Below are positions 31,894-59,328 of a DNA stretch of 64,000 nucleotides, piece by piece; within the stretch, counting starts at the first letter, position 1, and each line of letters starts with the position of its first letter. The notes under the pieces are model-generated. The model did no database searches, was not told the DNA's origin, and worked only from the letters and a program-made list of their open reading frames with translations. Made by a program: the position numbers and the translations under genes. The stretch is from Mytilus galloprovincialis (taxonomy: Eukaryota; Mollusca; Bivalvia; Mytilida; Mytilidae): positions 18,830,646 through 18,894,645 of the forward strand of contig NC_134844.1 in NCBI RefSeq assembly GCF_965363235.1. The letters are read 5' to 3'.

Positions 31894-34342
31894 ATGAAGA
31901 TAATCCTGGTTTTCATTATAACAAAAGGTAAGTTGTCAAAATTTTATTGAAATATAAACTCAAAATAACGTGTAAAAATATTGAATAAAGAGATCAGACA
32001 TGGGGTAATTGAAATATGTAATTGTAATTGACTGTAATTAATTACAATTTATCATGTAATTGAATGTAATGTGTAATTGAGCATTTTTTTCAATTACATG
32101 TAATTGAATGTAATTAATTACATAGCCAAAATTGCCTGTAATTGACAATTACTTTTCAATTACAAGTCAATTACATTTGAAATTTTGGATCAAAAGATTA
32201 AATCTTGTGTTTTCTCAAAAAATTATTAAAAGCAATAATCTTAACAAATGTTGTAAGCTGACAAAGAAAAGCCTTCACAGTATACTTTCTGTATTAACAC
32301 AACCATGGTAGATTCTTCATTTTGTATTGAATGATAAAAAAAATGTAGACTCATGCCATAATTTTAAAAGAAACCACTAGGAAGTCACTGTCTTGACCTT
32401 AATTAGTAGATTTAGATAGATATTTTAAGACATTGATTTAACATAATTAACTTTATTCAAGGACTTAAATAACCAATAAATATAACCTCTGGCTATTTGT
32501 TTTATTACAAACTATATAATGACTGTTTTTATAACAGTTATGTTAAACAGATATAAGGCTAATTAGAGAGAGATAAATATACCCCTAGGGCCTATAGGTA
32601 CATGTTTAAATTCTTGAAGGGATAATGCATATGACAAAATCTCACTTGCAAAATTTGTTCACTATATATATGAATGTTGAAAGAAAACATTTTATTAGAT
32701 TTAAAAATGAGCTCCAAGAGTGTACTGGAACATTTTACTGTTCCTGATGACTTCCAAAATGGAAATACTTTCAAAGGAAAATGTATGCATTGTGGCACCC
32801 TCATTAGTGGAAGTTATAAAGTTACATCCAACTTTGTTACACATATGAAGGTAATACTATATAAGAATTTTAAAAATTAATAAATTCATAATGCTTCTTT
32901 TTCATTTCTAATCAGATTTCATTTATCTTATATCCTCTAATAGCTTACATTTAAATTTGGAAAATATTTTGTTTATTAAATTAATTAGTTGTGATTAAAA
33001 CTAAAGTTTATTTTTGTTTTAAGAAGTCAGATTTCTAAATCACTTATTTAAGATAAATAATTTGAATAAGCTGGGATAAAAATGAAAATCATTTCAAAAA
33101 ATAAAAAATAGTGCTCTTTTTTTGTATCATTTACAATCAAATAAATTTAAATAAATGTAAAATTTCAATAGGTAAATTAAAACAATTTAATATTTTCAAG
33201 ATATTAAATAAGGCCTTTTGTAATTTTCAGAGAAAACACAGAGATTTGTACATTCTGCATTCTGAGAATAAAGAAATTCAACCAACATTGACACAATGCA
33301 TAAAAAAAAGTGTAAAATATTCACCGTCTGATCCAAAACAGTTAGAAATGACAAATGCTCTTATAATGTTCATAGCTGGGGATCTTTTACCACTCTCTAT
33401 TGTCGAAAGTGAAGAATTTAAAAACTTGATGGAAAAAGCTGACACTAAGTATCAAGTGCCTAGCAGAAAGCATTGATGATGATCTTTTCAGTTTCATGCC
33501 AGCCCCATCAGTGGAAAGAAAAAGAAACCCTTCAGGGATTTCTGTAAGTTCAGAAATGGATGATTACTTGTCAGATAATTGTATTGATATGTCAAAAGAC
33601 CCTCTTTTGTATTGGCATAGTAACTGTCAACGTTTACCACGTCTAGCTAAGTTAGCAGTGCAATATTTAGCTATTCCAGCCACATCTGCACCAGTTGAAC
33701 GCTTATTTAGCACTGCTGGAAAAACATTTAGGCCGGAAAGGTGCAGACTGGCTGATGGAACATTTGAAAAGCTGATGATGGTCAAATGTAATGGGAAAAT
33801 GCTTAAATAAGTTATATGACACAATACAAAAATGTATATACTAGTTGAACACTGTCTAATTGTTATAACTATAGAGCAATGTATAATACTTATGTACATA
33901 TCATAGAATAAATGCATGTTTTCAATGTTTTATCTTAAATTTCCTTTCAAATGTAATTGAAGTAATTAATTACATTTGCCAAGTAATTGGAATGTAATTA
34001 ATTACATTGGTAAAAAAAAGTCAAATGTAATGTGTAATTTAATTGAAGATTTTGTAATTGTAATTGAATGTAATTAATTACTTTCAAATGTAATTGACCC
34101 CATGTCTGAAAGAGATTCATATGTTATAAGGCACCAATTCATTAACAAAATATCTGAGATCGAATGTTTACATAAATGTATAATGGCACATATTGAATAT
34201 TACAACAGCACTAAGTATTCTAACAGTATTTCAAATTATGGCACTTCATATTTATGTAAATGTTTAACAGGAAAAAGATCTTATGGTGAAGACATGATTT
34301 TTCTTAAACATGAGTATTATAAGTGTATATATTTCTATAAAG
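31894..34342 (+). CDS. Possible small secreted protein interrupted by a hAT element (uncertain)
   Basis: Exon 1 (31894-31927) reads MKIILVFIITK and ends AAAG|GTAAG in phase 1. If splicing uses the AG at 34113-34114, exon 2 starts in the right phase: DSYVIRHQFINKISEIECLH, then KC and later LCKC and KCIY, a five-cysteine segment that faintly recalls PAN/apple modules. The end of exon 2 was not fixed. The signal peptide is short and the acceptor lacks a pyrimidine tract, so this may be a broken or false gene. Its C1q-like layout of a signal exon ending in phase 1 is suggestive only. Confidence 0.3.
32707..33476 (+). pseudogene. hAT transposase N-terminal part (BED finger)
   Basis: Exon 32707-32850 encodes a BED-type segment (CMHCGTLISGSYKVTSNFVT then H) and ends ATGAAG|GTAATA. 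It joins 33231-33476 after TTTTCAG in frame, reading HMKRKHRDLYILHS. The second part, ending EEFKNLMEKADTKYQVPSRK, is the usual hAT region just before the catalytic core. It then stops at 33476, so the first catalytic Asp region is absent. Confidence 0.8.
33477..33810 (+). pseudogene. hAT transposase C-terminal dimerisation domain
   Basis: In a different frame from the N-terminal part: DPLLYWHSNCQRLPRLAKLA, then YLAIPATSAPVERLFSTAG, the hallmark hAT C-terminal motif, ending at a stop at 33808-33810. The frame change at about 33470 marks the internal deletion. Confidence 0.85.
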
Positions 34343-34434
34343 CAAGTTCATGCTTACTTTTTTTTAACTTTATAAAAAAAAAATCTCACTCAAATAATGC
34401 TTTCTGTATAGTAACAGACAAGATCTGCAACTAA

Positions 34435-35715
34435 ACAAAACATTATTTACTAATCAATTCATTCCTTTTTTACTAGAATATAACAAATATATCAGACATA
34501 TAAAAATAATTTGCCAAAATGAATAACAAAATCAAAATTGTGACCCCAAAATGACATCTGAGTCCTACTCTCTTTCAGGAATAGTTTTCTTTATTTATGT
34601 TTAGCATAAGCAACACATATAAATATAAAATTACAAACAAATGTTTTTGAAAAACACTGAAAGCATTGCAAATGATTATGGGTGTTTAATTAATTGTAAA
34701 AGATGACATTGTCAGAGCATTTTGTTTAGTTTTGGAAAGCAGGGAGTTTGTTAAATCGTCAGTATTTCTAAGTGCATTCCAAACTATATATAAAAAAGTT
34801 ATGCAGCATACATATATTACATATTTTAGTGAATGTTAGCAAAGAAGACTATATGAAGGTGTGGTTTGGGGTTTACAACAATAGAAAATAATGAGCTAAA
34901 ACAAAAATAAAGACCCTAGAATAATTTACCAAAAAAACAAGGCATAAGAGAGAAAAAAGTTGTAAAGAATACAGAAATGAAAGACTCCTACCACATTCTA
35001 ATCTACCACTACTCAGTTCCAGCATTTAGTCTCAGTACCAGGCCAGTACAGTTACTTTTTACATGAAGCTGTTAATACTGTATCATGTTAGACAACATCT
35101 GCAGCAAAAGCTTTCAAAAAATTCTGAGATCAAAATTTCTACAACCAACAAATATAAAATATTGATTAAAGAGGATAACTTTTAGTAATTATGCGAGTCA
35201 GAATACCTGACTTCAAGGCTCATAGAGTAAATTAATATTATTGTCAGCAATAAAGAGGAAAGACTGTGGAATTGGATTTATTCATATTTGTGAAAATACA
35301 AAAAAAAATGTCAAGCATTATAAATAAATTAAAAAGTTGCTTACCTATATATAATGTTACAATAATAAAACAGTCTTTATACTAGATATATCATTAATTG
35401 AAAAATATGGCACAAAAAAGATACCAGGGCTATATATGCACAACCAAAAAGGACAACAATAATATGAGATATATGTAAAGTAAATATACAATTCACATTT
35501 TTAAAGCTTCATCACTGAAAGGATTTGGATATTGGATAAGATGATGTGGTTGTATGATATATATCCATGTCTTACCCAAAATATGAAATATGTGAATAAA
35601 CTACTTTTGAGTACATATATGGTACTCAAGACTAATAAATCTACTTAACTTGGTGGTTTCAGCACCGACTTTGTACTCTAGTACTGAATAAAAGTTTTTT
35701 ACTGAAAGGCATGAA
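34435..35715. other. AT-rich intergenic stretch, nothing recognised
   Basis: No ORF of note, no defined repeat and no RNA gene was recognised. It could be 3' flank of GART or of the uncertain gene before it. Confidence 0.35.
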
Positions 35716-36525
35716 CCTAAATTATGAAACTTTAGACAAGTCTCTAATGGGAAAAATGTACATCATGATAACTAAAATGTTATAAGAATAAATACAATGG
35801 TAACATCACTTTTGAGTAGTGACTGTAATGTAGGTCATATGTAGACTGAAAGCTGTGATTTTTGGTACATTAAATCATTTTACTGTTTTTAATATCAATG
35901 ATATAATGAGGCTTATAAAGACAGAAAATTACTAAAAATATTAATGCATAAAATTGTGTCATAGTAGTTCTATAGTAGTTTCATTCTGTTGCACTAATCA
36001 ACATGATTGGTATCACTAAGTATATCTGACAAAAACAAGCTAAACCTGAAAAATTTACCATGCTTGAATTACATGTGTACTTGTGTATGGATAGAAAAAT
36101 GATATACATATGCCTAATCTACATTTGTGTATTATATAAACATATTACATTTTTAAGCCTCATCATCAGAATAATTTTAGACAAGTTTTATTTAAAGATT
36201 TCATCTTGATCAGAAGTTTTACCCAACATTGCATAGTTAATTTTATTTTATATAAAAATGTTTCAGAAAATTTATCTCCAGCTGATAAACGCATCAGAAT
36301 TCAGCAAAAACTAATAATTGCTTGCTTCCATGAAACTTTAGACAAGTCTCTAATGGGAAAAATGTACATCATGATAACTAAAATGTTATAAGAATAAATA
36401 CAATGGTAACATCACTTTTGAGTAGGGACTGTAATCAAAGTGAGAGGGTTAGCGCTAAACCTGAAAACTTTACCATGCTTGAATTACGTGTGTACTTGTG
36501 TATGGATAGACAAATGATATACATA

Positions 36526-37131
36526 GAGTGGGGCGTTCATATTCGCCGTGGACACAATTTCGCCGTTTTATGATTTCGAGGTGTAAAAACTCCAAAGGAT
36601 GGTTGAAATGGAAGAAATATGCCGGTAAATTATATTTTTATAACAAATATGATCATTTTTGAAAATGAGACTAAATTTCGGCACTTACCGCAAAGGACCG
36701 AAAAACGGACAACGATTTTCAGCCAATTTCCTGAATGAAAAAAACGATTTAAAAGGAGTATTTCTTAGTAATTCTTTGACTGGTTGCCCTAAACTTCAGT
36801 TTTTTACACCTTTTATATGTCTGCTATTCATCTATAATGAAATTTATTTGATAAATATTGTTTAAAGCTGCAGTTATTTATTTGGTTTTAATTAGATGTG
36901 TAAAAACGGCGAATATGTGTCCCCCATTGACAAAACATTAGGAAATTTCAAACACCCTTTAATCCAACTTTTCAGATGATTTTTCTCAAAACAAACACGT
37001 TTTAAAGCTAAGAATATTTTGCATGTGAAGTTATCTTCAGATAGAAATATCAGTATACTTCAAAAACATAAAGACCTGAACATAAACCGAAGAAAACATG
37101 GAAAGATATGGCAAAAATGAGCACCCCACTC
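36526..37131. mobile_element. 606-bp TIR element with TA target duplication
   Basis: Begins GAGTGGGGCGTTCATATTCG and ends with the imperfect complement (GAGCACCCCACTC). It is flanked by TA on both sides (36524-36525, 37132-37133). The paralogous copy at about 36100-36125 reads straight through as ATATACATATGCC, the unoccupied site. It holds no intact transposase, so it is a MITE of a TA-targeting group (Tc1/mariner-like or similar; superfamily not settled). Confidence 0.8.
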
Positions 37132-37294
37132 TATGCCTAATCTACATTTGTGTATTGTATAAACATATAACATTGTTAAGCCTCATCATCAGAATAATTT
37201 TAGACAAGTTTTATTTAAAGATTTCATCTTGATCAGAAGTTTTACCCAACTTTGCATAGTTAATTTTATTTTATATAAAAATGTTTCAGAAAAT

Positions 37295-52418
<15,124 letters not shown>

Positions 52419-52904
52419 CTGAAATAATAAAGTATTAACCATACACACTTTGAAGAAATTAACTGAATTAATTAGAATCGCATTTGAATACAAATTATTT
52501 TCCTTGCTGGGGAAATATACTTGTATAATACTTGTTCATTGCAGAGAAAAGCAACAGTGGAGAGTAAATAAAAACATTTTTTTTTAACTGACAATTATTT
52601 TAAGGTTTACAATCAAGTCTAATCATAAGAATGTTGAAAGGCAAAAGAAATAAGCCATTTTTAGGTGGCCAGCCATCATTCTTGAGGACCAATCACTGAT
52701 TTAAGTGACCAAATAAACATGAAAGGGAGATGTTAAAACAGATCAACCAAGAATTACTGCATCTGACCAGAATCTACAGGGCAGTGAGAAATCTACACGT
52801 GTTCACAAAACAGCAAGTTTTTTTATTTATTTTCTTTTGTTACATCTTTTGACATCGGACTCAGACTTCTCTTGAACTGAATTTTAATGTGCGTATTGTT
52901 ATGC

Positions 52905-53250
52905 GTTTACTTTTCTACATTGGCTAGAGGTATAGGGGGAGGGTCGAGATCTCATAAACATGTTTAACCCCGCCACAATTTTGCGCCTGTCCCAAGTCAG
53001 GAGCCTCTGGCCTTTGTTCAGCTTGTATGATTTTTAATTTTAGTTTCTTGTGTATAATTCAGAGTTTAGTATAACGTCCATTATCACTGTACTAGTATAC
53101 ATATTTTAAGGGGCCAGCTGAAGGACATCTACGGGTGCGGGAATTCTCGCTACATTGAAGACCCATTGGTGGCCTTGGGCTGTTGTCTTTTCTATGGTCG
53201 GGTTGTTGTCGCTTTGACACATTCCCCATTTCCTTTCTCAATTTTAGTAA
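52905..53250 (+). repeat. Dispersed mussel-type repeat in the long GART intron
   Basis: Contains CCGCCACAATTTTGCGCCTG, TCCCAAGTCAGGAGCCTCTG, GACATCTACGGGTGCGGGAA and TTGTCGCTTTGACACATTCC. A diverged relative lies at about 39600-39780 (AAGTCAGGAGCCTCAATTCA). Confidence 0.6.
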
Positions 53251-54560
53251 TGTTAGGTCATTAATTGGATATACATGGATTTGAATTTGTATGTTATTTA
53301 TTATTATAAACCTATCACAAAGTTTTGATATACAATTTAGAAAAATACTTCAGATTTTAAAATGCCTTGTGAACCAAAAATCTGATAACATAATTGCCAA
53401 TAACAATTTTTTAGAGGTCCACTTTTTTAATGACAGTAATGATTTCAAAGAATAATTTAAATTCTTAAATGCCAAATCAACAGAAAATTTATTGCCTAGT
53501 TGCTATATATTGCTATGTAACAGAATATTAGGAATAAATTTTCTTATCATTAGTATTCCACACCAAGAAATGCATAATCATCTGACCATACATAAACAGG
53601 AGGTACTTTTCTACAGATGCCATGACTATCTTGCTTGTGTTTTAATAAATCTAGGTGGTACCAAGAAGTAAAAGATTTGTTCATACCCTTTTTAAAGTTC
53701 TCCAATTCATATCTGTTAGAGTGATAAATTTTCATGCCGAATAATGCATATTTATAGATAATATTATCATTCTATTTTGTATAACACCCGTGCAAAGGTT
53801 GAACATACACAAAGAATGACAACTGATTAAAGGTGTATAAGCAAGAATGTACAGAGTCAATTCAAATAGGCTGTAAAGTACAGTCAATATAAATGGTTGT
53901 TTCAAGAATAAATTAAGAAGGGTAAGGAATCTGGTGCAGTCTCTTTAAGTTTTACATTTCACATCTGTTAGAGTGATAAATTTAATGCAGAATATTGCAT
54001 TTTTTCAGATAATATTATCATTCTATTTTGTATAACACCCGTGCAAAGGTTGAACATCCATAAAGAATGACAACTGATTAAAGGTGTAAGGGGAAAAGAT
54101 ATGGAGAAAATGTACGGAGTTATATTAAATTGGCTGTAAAGTATGGTCATTATATATGTTGCCAAATAATCAAACTAAGTTTCTGTTACAATCAAATTCA
54201 TTTTAAATGAAGTCCAATAACTCCCGTCATGCAAGAACTGACAAATCCAAACAAATGTATAAAATGGCCAACTACACATGATAAATAATACTACCAATTC
54301 TGAAAGCTTAAAAGGTCAAATGGAGTCATATTCAAAGATGTCATTGCGTTACAGGAATAAAACAAATGGTAAAAGTCCAATAATTTAAATAAAATTTGTC
54401 AAGTACAAATGACTGTAAAGTATGGTCCACTATACATATTGACATAAAATCCCTACAAGATAATAAAAGGTTCAATCAGTTCTTTTCTAAAGATACAAAG
54501 GCTATCTCTTAAATAACCTTTAACAAATGCAGGAGGTACTAAGAAGTTTGGGAAGAGAAT

Positions 54561-54716
54561 CAGAGGCGGATTTATGGGGGGGGGGCAAGGGGCCCGCCCC
54601 CCTTTTTGGGAAAAAATTTGGTTGCTTATATAAGGAATCACTGAAGTGTGACTGGAGCGGCCCCCTCTTAGGCAGTGAGTGGACCCCAAATATGAAAATT
54701 TCTAGATCCGCCAGTG
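54561..54716. mobile_element. Small TIR element (CAGAGGCGGAT / ATCCGCCAGTG), about 156 bp
   Basis: The ends CAGAGGCGGATTTA and TAGATCCGCCAGTG are near-complementary. GAGAAT flanks both sides (the right copy overlaps the last G), and other units of the host repeat read GGAATCTGGTG without it. The interior is G- and C-rich (GGGGCAAGGGGCCCGCCCCC). Similar ends are known from hAT-type MITEs. Confidence 0.6.
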
Positions 54717-54882
54717 AGAATCTGGTGTAGACTCTTTTTTTGTAATTATTTTATTTTTCAAGATGAAACATGTGAAATAACATAAAACAGTATTAGACAC
54801 AAGTATAAAAAATTAAATAACACTTGTACAATCAATTAAATCATAATGGTATAATAAGATATAAATATTACAATTGATTTTG

Positions 54883-55932
54883 TTAATTTAAAGCTGCTTC
54901 TAACATTTGCCACTTCTGATCCATTTTAATTTTTTGTGTAGGGGTTAAGAAACATACAGAGTATTTTTCTATTTTGATCCAATACTTTAAATATTTTATC
55001 CCACCATATTTTGTGGGCAATACGCTCTTACATCTACATTTGTATATATAGTATTTAAGTAACAACAAAATATTATTAACTGTTTTACTGTTGACAAAAT
55101 CTTCAGACACACCTAAAATGACCTCTTTTGCACTAAAAGGCAAGAAGATGTCATAATTTCTAATCCAATCTATAATGGAAAACCAGAAGTTTTGTGTTAC
55201 ATTACATTCCCAAAAAATGTGAAAAATATTTTCTCTAACTTCTGAACAAAATGTACAAAGTTCAGTTTCTTTTAATTTACATTTATATAAAAAGGAATTA
55301 CATGGTAAAATCCTATGAACAATCTTAAATTGAAAATTTTGTAAAAACGAATTTCTTGTTATAATGAAGGGCATGGAATAAATAGCATTCCAATCTTCAA
55401 TCTGTATATTTAAGTCTATTTCCCATTTGTTACGGGAAGATAATGATAATACTTTATTATCCTCCAGAAATAAATTATAGAAAAATTTACAAGATTTTGG
55501 TTCTTTTTTAACTTTATCTACTAATTTATTTTCAATATTATCAAGTTTAGAACTACCTTCTATCCTACTTTTCCATCTATTTGGAATAGCACTTAAAATA
55601 CCATAGAACTCTACAAAATTAGTCTTAATATTATACTTTTTCTCAAATTCTTCATATGAGAATAATGTATTATTATCCGACACCAGATCATTGATAAAAA
55701 ATATACAATTTTCAATATATTTACCCTTCAAAATCATCTTGCCATCCATTTTGATGTTTGGATTTAGCCATATGGACTGGGCCAGAATATCGGTATTTTT
55801 TTCAACTTTCAACTTATTTTTCAATTTTGAAAAATTTACCAGGATATCATGCCAAAAGGGATTGACTTTTTTTGTTAAATAAAGCAATCCTTCCTTACTT
55901 AAATGTAAAATTCCCCCCCCCCCCCCCCACAA
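54883..55932 (-). pseudogene. LINE ORF2 part 3 (C-terminal domain)
   Basis: About 349 codons continuing after the poly-C tract in another frame, ending at a stop at 54883. It includes the C-x2-C...H...C zinc-knuckle-like motif (ELCTFCSEVRENIFHIFWEC) typical of L1/Tx1-group LINEs. Confidence 0.83.
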
Positions 55933-56914
55933 ATTTTTGTATATAACTAAGCAGCAAAACTTTCCAAGGAGAATAATTTTGGGGGTCTAGTAATTTATAC
56001 AGCCAAGACATTTTTACACTATAACAAAAATAGTAAATATTAGGCATCTTAAGACCGCCATCACAGTGTTCGGACATAACCACTGTTCTTTTCACTTTAT
56101 CTGGTTTTCCTTTCCATAAAAAATTGAAAAATATATTTTGAATCTCCTTCAAAACCCCATCTGGGGGGTTAGGAAGGACAGTCAGAACTTGAACCAAAAT
56201 GGGAAGTGCTAAAGTTTTAATAACAACCACCCTCCCAATATATGTTAGTTCTCTATAAGCCCAAGTATTAAGAAGTGACTTGATACTGTTTACCTTGGCT
56301 GTAAAATTACATGGAGTCTTATCCCTTTTAGCAAGCTCAAACCATATACCTAATAGTTTGAACCTCCCAGAAAGGTTCCAAACAAGATTTTTTTCTGGCA
56401 AAAGTTTTTCCATACTACCCTTTTTTGACCCAATCCATATGGCCTCAGTTTTGTCAACATTACACCTAAGTCCAGCACATTCTGAAAATTTATCAAACAA
56501 ATTGAGACATTCATTTAGAGACTTTTGGTCACCATCCAGGACTAGGGAAGAATCATCAGCATATTGACTCAATAAAAATTCAGAGTCATTAATTGATACC
56601 CCAGCAACATCAGGGTCATTTTTAATAGCTGCACTGAGTAGTTCCAAAACTAAAATAAATAGATAAGGAGACAGAGGATCCCCTTGACGAACCCCTCTTT
56701 TCAATGAAAAGAATTCTGAAATATATCCGTTGTTTAACACTGCACTAGAGGCATCACAGTAGCATGCCCTAATCCAACTTATAAATGTATGGTCAAAGCC
56801 ATAAAACTGCAAAGCCTCTAGTATAAAAGACCATTCGACCGTGTCGAAAGCTTTTTCAAAATCGACTAAAAGTAAAAGTCCAGGAATGTCGTCTTCCTCA
56901 ATCTTTTCCATCAA
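55895..56914 (-). pseudogene. LINE ORF2 part 2 (RT palm and thumb)
   Basis: About 339 codons, open: LVDFEKAFDTVEWSFILEAL, GVRQGDPLSPYLFILVLELL, QYADDSSLVLDG, GRFKLLGIWFE and WAYRELTYIGRVVVIKTLAL. All main RT motifs are intact. The frame ends at a poly-C tract (55912-55929 on the plus strand). Confidence 0.88.
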
Positions 56915-56940
56915 ATCATAAATAAATCTAGTACATTCGC

Positions 56941-57744
56941 CTATATACCTACCTTTGCTAAACTTGCTGTAGCTATCTTATAGTCTACACTCAAAAGTGT
57001 GATAGGTCGCCAGTTCTTTAAATAAAATTTTGACTTACCCTCCTTTGGTATACAAGTAATGAGTCCCTGCCTTTGTGTGATTGAGAACTTTCCATATTCT
57101 AAAGCCTCATTTAAACATCTTACCAGTGGTATTTTAATATCATTCCAAAAGAATTTATAAAACTCAACAGTAAATCCATCTATACCAGGTGATTTGGAGT
57201 TCTTCATAAGTTTAAGAGAAGACAAACATTCCTGCATTGTTAAAGGTCCCTCACAGGAACCCACCTCTTCCTCATTCGGTTTTGTAATAAAAGGATTATC
57301 ATGTTGAAGAAATGTGTCCCTATGAGTTTTCAGTAACAATGGTTTACAACTAGTATATAAATTTTTATAAAATTGTTTTTGTTCATTTCTAATAGTACTG
57401 GGATCTGTTATCTCAGTTTCGTCCTCCAAAACAAGTTTAGGAATAATTTTTTCTGTGTAATGTTTTTTTTCCAAATTACAAAAATAGTTACTTCCCTTCT
57501 CCCCCTATACTTGCCATCTTGCCTTAGCTCTTGTTATTATCCCTTTTACATTTTTTTCCCTCAATATTTTTAATTCCAGTTGGATCCCTTCCCTTTCTTG
57601 GTATACTGATGGCAAGTTATTCTCCAAAAGTTTTTCATCTAATAATGATATCTTATATAGTAATTCTTTTTCTTTTTTATTTCCTTCTTTTTTCTGGAAA
57701 GACGAAAATGAGATTGCAGATCCACGGACTTTCATCTTAATCAT
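56941..57744 (-). pseudogene. LINE ORF2 part 1 (pre-RT and RT start)
   Basis: Two overlapping frames: 57744-57505 (ending ITRAKARWQV) and 57474-56941 (NLEKKHYTEKIIPKLVLEDE, then NSKSPGIDGFTVEFYKFFWN and LKNWRPITLLSVDYKIA). The frame then breaks just before GRYIGECTRFIYDLM. Compared with relatives, about 25 residues of the RT fingers appear deleted at about 56955. Confidence 0.8.
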
Positions 57745-58079
57745 ATCCCAGGTGTAGCCTCTTTAAAAGTTCTCCATTTCACGTCTGTAAGAGTGATAAA
57801 TTTCATGCAGAATACTAAATGTTGCATATATTCAAATAATATTATCATTCTATTTTTTATAACACCTGAGCATAAGTTGAACATCCATGAAAAGAAGAAT
57901 GACAACTGTATAAAGGTGTATGGAGGGTGGGAAGATATGGAGAAAAACTACAGAGAAATTGTATACAGTACAATAGGATTGCATTTAAAGTTATTAGTTC
58001 AAAATAAAATTAAAACCATTATTAAAATCTATCCCTTAAGATACAATTTACTTGAATCTTTTATCCCATGAAAAAAGTC

Positions 58080-59100
58080 AAATCAAAATGATTGTACAAT
58101 ATAGTCAATTGCAATATGATGAAGCAATCCTAACAAGTATGAGAGCTTTCTGTCTAATGATATCAGAGGAGATGTGACACTTATAAAATACTCCAAAAAG
58201 TAGTAAAACGCCAATAACTCCTGTAAAATGGTTTGATAAAAAAAATGATATTACGAAATGGTCAACTGCTCATAATGTCAACCAATCCTACAAGATATGA
58301 GATGTTTCTGTTAAATAGTGTCAGTGGAGTTATGTTCACAACCTGTCAATATTAAAATACAAAAGTTCTCATCAAAGTCCATTAGCTCTGCTAAAAATTG
58401 ACAAACCAAACTGATGAAATAGCAAATGCAAGAGAATATGAAGAAAATAATCCTACCTAGTATGAAAGCTGTACGTCAAACTATCAAGTATTAATGTGTT
58501 TCAGAGGGAAAGAGACAAATACCATATTCCCCTTGGTGAGACACTTCGGGGACAAGAATATTTTCAAGCCTTACCAAAATGTCTGTCACTCATGTGTTTT
58601 GTGAAATACATGACCTAGGTTTGATTATGCAGCAATAATCTGACAATGGTCAAAGTCCAATTACTCCATCAGAAAAGCAAAATGATAGTTTAGTATTGTC
58701 CACTAAACATGGTGAAAATCAATCCTACTGAGCACGAAATCTTTCAGACAAACAGCCTCAGAGGAGTTATATTCAAAGTGTTGTTCTGTTTCAATCAAAT
58801 TTATTTTTATCAAAGTCTCAAATAACTCATGCAAGAAAAGACAAATCAAAATATATATAAAAGTATAATATGACAACTACACATGATAAACAATACTACC
58901 AATTCTGAAATGGTATGTCAGATGGCTGAGTCAATTCAAAGATGTCACTGTGTTACAGAGGTACCAAAAAATAGTAAAAATGCAATAATGTCCACAGAAT
59001 GGTCAACTATACATAATAACAGAAAATCCTAGAGCTATAATATAGGTTTTATAAGATACAATGGCTATCTCATACACATCTTTTAATGAAGTGTATTCTA
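58080..59100. repeat. Degenerate internal units of the intron repeat
   Basis: Related lines recur at about 58110-58200, 58250-58340, 58660-58790 and 58880-58970, e.g. TCCTACAAGATATGAGATGT, TCCTACTGAGCACGAAATCT and AGAGGAGTTATATTCAAAG. No gene was recognised. Confidence 0.5.
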
Positions 59101-59328
59101 CTGTAGCCCCTTTAAAGGTCTCCATTTAAAATCTGTTAGAATGATAAATTTCATGCAGAGTATTGCATATTTTCAGATAATATTATCATTTTATTTTATA
59201 TAACACCCGTGCAAAGGTTGAACATTCATAAAGAATGACAACTGATTAAAGGTGTAAGGAGAAAAGAAAAGGAGAAAATGTATGGAGAAATTGTATAATG
59301 TTCAATGGGATTGTATCAAAAATAAAAC

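Larger units (their letters stand above)
31995..34108 (+). mobile_element. hAT DNA transposon, internally deleted
   Basis: A 2,114-bp element with terminal inverted repeats CAGACATGGGGT and a perfect 8-bp target duplication AAAGAGAT (31987-31994 and 34109-34116). Subterminal zones are packed with TGTAATT/AATTACA repeats. It encodes an N-terminal BED-type zinc finger and a C-terminal hAT dimerisation domain, but the catalytic middle is missing. An intact relative would have to supply transposase. Confidence 0.92.
54738..57750 (-). mobile_element. L1/Tx1-like LINE, 5'-truncated, with target site duplication
   Basis: A 3.0-kb minus-strand insertion flanked by GGTGTAGACTCTTT (54724-54737) and GGTGTAGCCTCTTT (57751-57764), 13 of 14 identical. 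The coding remains run 57744-54883 with breaks. It has FEKAFDTVEW, GVRQGDPLSPYLFI and LSQYADDSSLVLDG, so the catalytic YADD is present. The endonuclease half is missing. An A-rich 3' end lies next to 54738. Confidence 0.9.

Noticed and set aside
36659..36865. 68-residue ORF inside the TA-flanked element
   Set aside because: No DDE/D or helix-turn-helix features; too short for a transposase.
53550..53735. Minus ORF ending HGICRKVPPVYVWSDDYAFL, looks protein-like
   Set aside because: It lies in the diverged intron repeat; related sequence at about 54480-54560 and 59040-59110 does not keep the frame, and no splice sites frame it.
54453..54730. ORFs rich in Gly/Pro at 54453-54730
   Set aside because: They arise from the G/C runs of the small TIR element at 54561-54716.
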